The notes beneath the pieces were generated by a model. The model saw only the letters and a list, made by a program, of their open reading frames with translations. It was not told the origin of the DNA and ran no database searches. A stretch of 41,890 nt of DNA from an uncultured Gammaproteobacteria bacterium (GTDB taxonomy: Bacteria > Pseudomonadota > Gammaproteobacteria > Pseudomonadales > Pseudohongiellaceae), in the NCBI GenBank assembly GCA_903853385.1, contig CAINTJ010000133.1:1-41890 (forward strand), written 5' to 3'. The translations under genes and the position numbers were made by a program. Below are positions 41,003 through 41,890 of the stretch, one piece after another. The first letter of the stretch is position 1. Every line of letters starts with the position of its first letter.

Positions 41003-41333
41003 GGTTATGGCAGTGCCGGTTATTGCGCAATGGCAAGAATACACTCTTGCAAAAAGACTAAAAACACCAGTGCTGCCAAATCCACTGCAATATGCCGGCT
41101 CTCACTCCGGATTTTTCAGGTCGGGTAACTATCTGGCTATTCGGATGTACAGGTTTGGTGCTCCAGCAGTGGTTTTCCAAAGATTTAACTACATTGGGCA
41201 CGGCCTTCGTGTATTGTGCAAGTATAAAGAATCCCGCCTCTGTCTTTCCCCCGCCAGCAAGTCAGTTGTTCACGCTTGCAGTCCGACACTTAAACCAGAT
41301 TCGCACATTAATCAGGGCTAGCTTTTGGAAAAT
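41003..41333. other. Divergent intergenic region
   Basis: These 331 bases between the dehydratase and the GAF-domain gene contain no supported gene. They must hold the promoters of both. No palindrome, riboswitch-like fold or strong consensus promoter was identified by eye. Confidence 0.35.
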
Positions 41334-41890
41334 ATGCTGGATGATCCGCTACGGCTTGCCGCGCTCACCCGCCTGCAGTTGCTGGATGGCGACGAGGAAG
41401 TGATCTTTAGCCGGCTGGCACGGCTGGCGCAGCGTCTGGTTGGGTCACCGATGGCGCTGATCACGCTGGTTGATCACGACCGGCAGTTTTTCATGTCAGC
41501 CGTGGGACTCCCCGGCCCTGTGGCTGTTGCCCGTCAGACGCCGCTCACTCATTCGTTTTGCCGGCACGTCGTTACTTCCGGTGAGGCGCTGGTGATCGAT
41601 GACGTACTCGGACATGCAATCGCGGGTGACAACCCGGCGATTCGCGAATTCGGCGTGATGAGCTATCTGGGCCAGCCTTTGCACAGCCCGGACGGGTTTG
41701 TCATCGGCGCGTGCTGCGTCATGGACTCCAAGCCCCGCACCTGGTCAATGACTGAAATCGAGTCTATGCGTGAACTGGCTGAACTGGTGTCCGAACAGAT
41801 CGCCCAGCGCTTTGCGTCCAGTCAGCAGCATGCCAAAGCAGCTCTGCTGAACGATAGCACCGAGCAAGTACCTGGTGTCTGCCTGCAGCC
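41334..41890 (+). CDS. GAF-domain sensor protein, N-terminal part (3' end outside window)
   Basis: The frame is open from ATG 41334 to the window end (185 codons). Residues 1-160 form a GAF domain of the type found at the start of GAF-GGDEF and GAF-kinase proteins: 'RLAALTRLQLLDGDEEVIFSRLARLAQRLVGSPMALITLVDHDRQFF' with 'LPLTHSFC'-like 'TPLTHSFCRHVVTSGEALVIDD', and 'YLGQPLHSPDGFVIGACCVMDSKPRTW'. The C-terminal part seen is helical ('MRELAELVSEQIAQRF') and should lead to an output domain outside the window. TTG 41325 is an alternative start. Confidence 0.85.
   Translation, partial: MLDDPLRLAALTRLQLLDGDEEVIFSRLARLAQRLVGSPMALITLVDHDRQFFMSAVGLPGPVAVARQTPLTHSFCRHVVTSGEALVIDDVLGHAIAGDNPAIREFGVMSYLGQPLHSPDGFVIGACCVMDSKPRTWSMTEIESMRELAELVSEQIAQRFASSQQHAKAALLNDSTEQVPGVCLQ

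Noticed and set aside
40722-41321. 199-codon plus-strand frame over the dehydratase start and the intergenic region
   Set aside because: The first half is antisense of the dehydratase and the rest has no recognisable motif or ribosome site.

Overview
The window looks like about 42 kb of the chromosome of a free-living, GC-rich Gram-negative bacterium, most likely a gammaproteobacterium. Pointers are a TonB-dependent receptor, many Sec, Tat and lipoprotein signals, PQQ- and cytochrome-c-based periplasmic enzymes, FeoAB followed by a DUF6587-type protein, and an E. coli-like glutaredoxin-type ArsC. The species cannot be fixed from the sequence. No rRNA, tRNA, CRISPR array, insertion sequence or phage module was seen.

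Layout. 1-7.9 kb: the 3' end of a TonB-dependent receptor, a lipoprotein, a leftward set (DUF6152 protein, a secreted 'DGHPDLSGIW' protein, an S4 RNA-binding protein), a secreted alpha/beta hydrolase and a PQQ-dependent quinohaemoprotein dehydrogenase lipoprotein. 8.0-10.5 kb: a 5'-truncated redoxin-like gene abutting an oppositely oriented EAL-domain remnant, then a NarL-type response regulator and its HisKA_3 kinase. 10.6-14.3 kb: an arsenic resistance locus, with arsA divergent from arsR-acr3-arsC across a palindromic operator. 14.3-16.6 kb: a DUF3237 protein and a tannase-family esterase. 17.1-19.7 kb: MarR regulator, secreted metallo-hydrolase, AraC regulator. 19.8-26.3 kb: a decayed TonB receptor followed by a tightly coupled operon of four exported proteins: DUF1592/PSD-type cytochrome c, Tat-exported DUF1552, an ankyrin-repeat protein and a double-VOC enzyme. 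26.4-28.5 kb: a B3-like metallo-beta-lactamase-fold protein, small ORFs and a MOSC protein. 28.6-31.9 kb: a decayed cytochrome c lipoprotein and an IorAB-type molybdenum hydroxylase. 32-35 kb: a DUF4399 protein and the Fur-box-preceded feoA-feoB-DUF6587 operon. 35.2-39.3 kb: a decayed GH88/GH105-like gene, an MHS-family transporter, a cytochrome c'-like lipoprotein, DsbA and a 2-hydroxyacid dehydrogenase. 39.3-41.9 kb: an IlvD/Edd dehydratase and the start of a GAF-domain protein.

How it fits together. Most of the window is an accessory oxidative and hydrolytic toolkit of the periplasm, probably for scavenging aromatic, ester or lactone compounds, with metal handling (Feo, ars) and disulfide and cytochrome maturation support (DsbA). 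Gene decay is conspicuous: at least four remnants (EAL, TonB receptor, cytochrome c, GH88/105) lie between intact operons.

The best candidate for an undescribed system is the DUF1592-DUF1552-ankyrin-VOC operon at 20199-26269. Its four products are translationally coupled and all carry export signals. None has a role that can be assigned with confidence from sequence.
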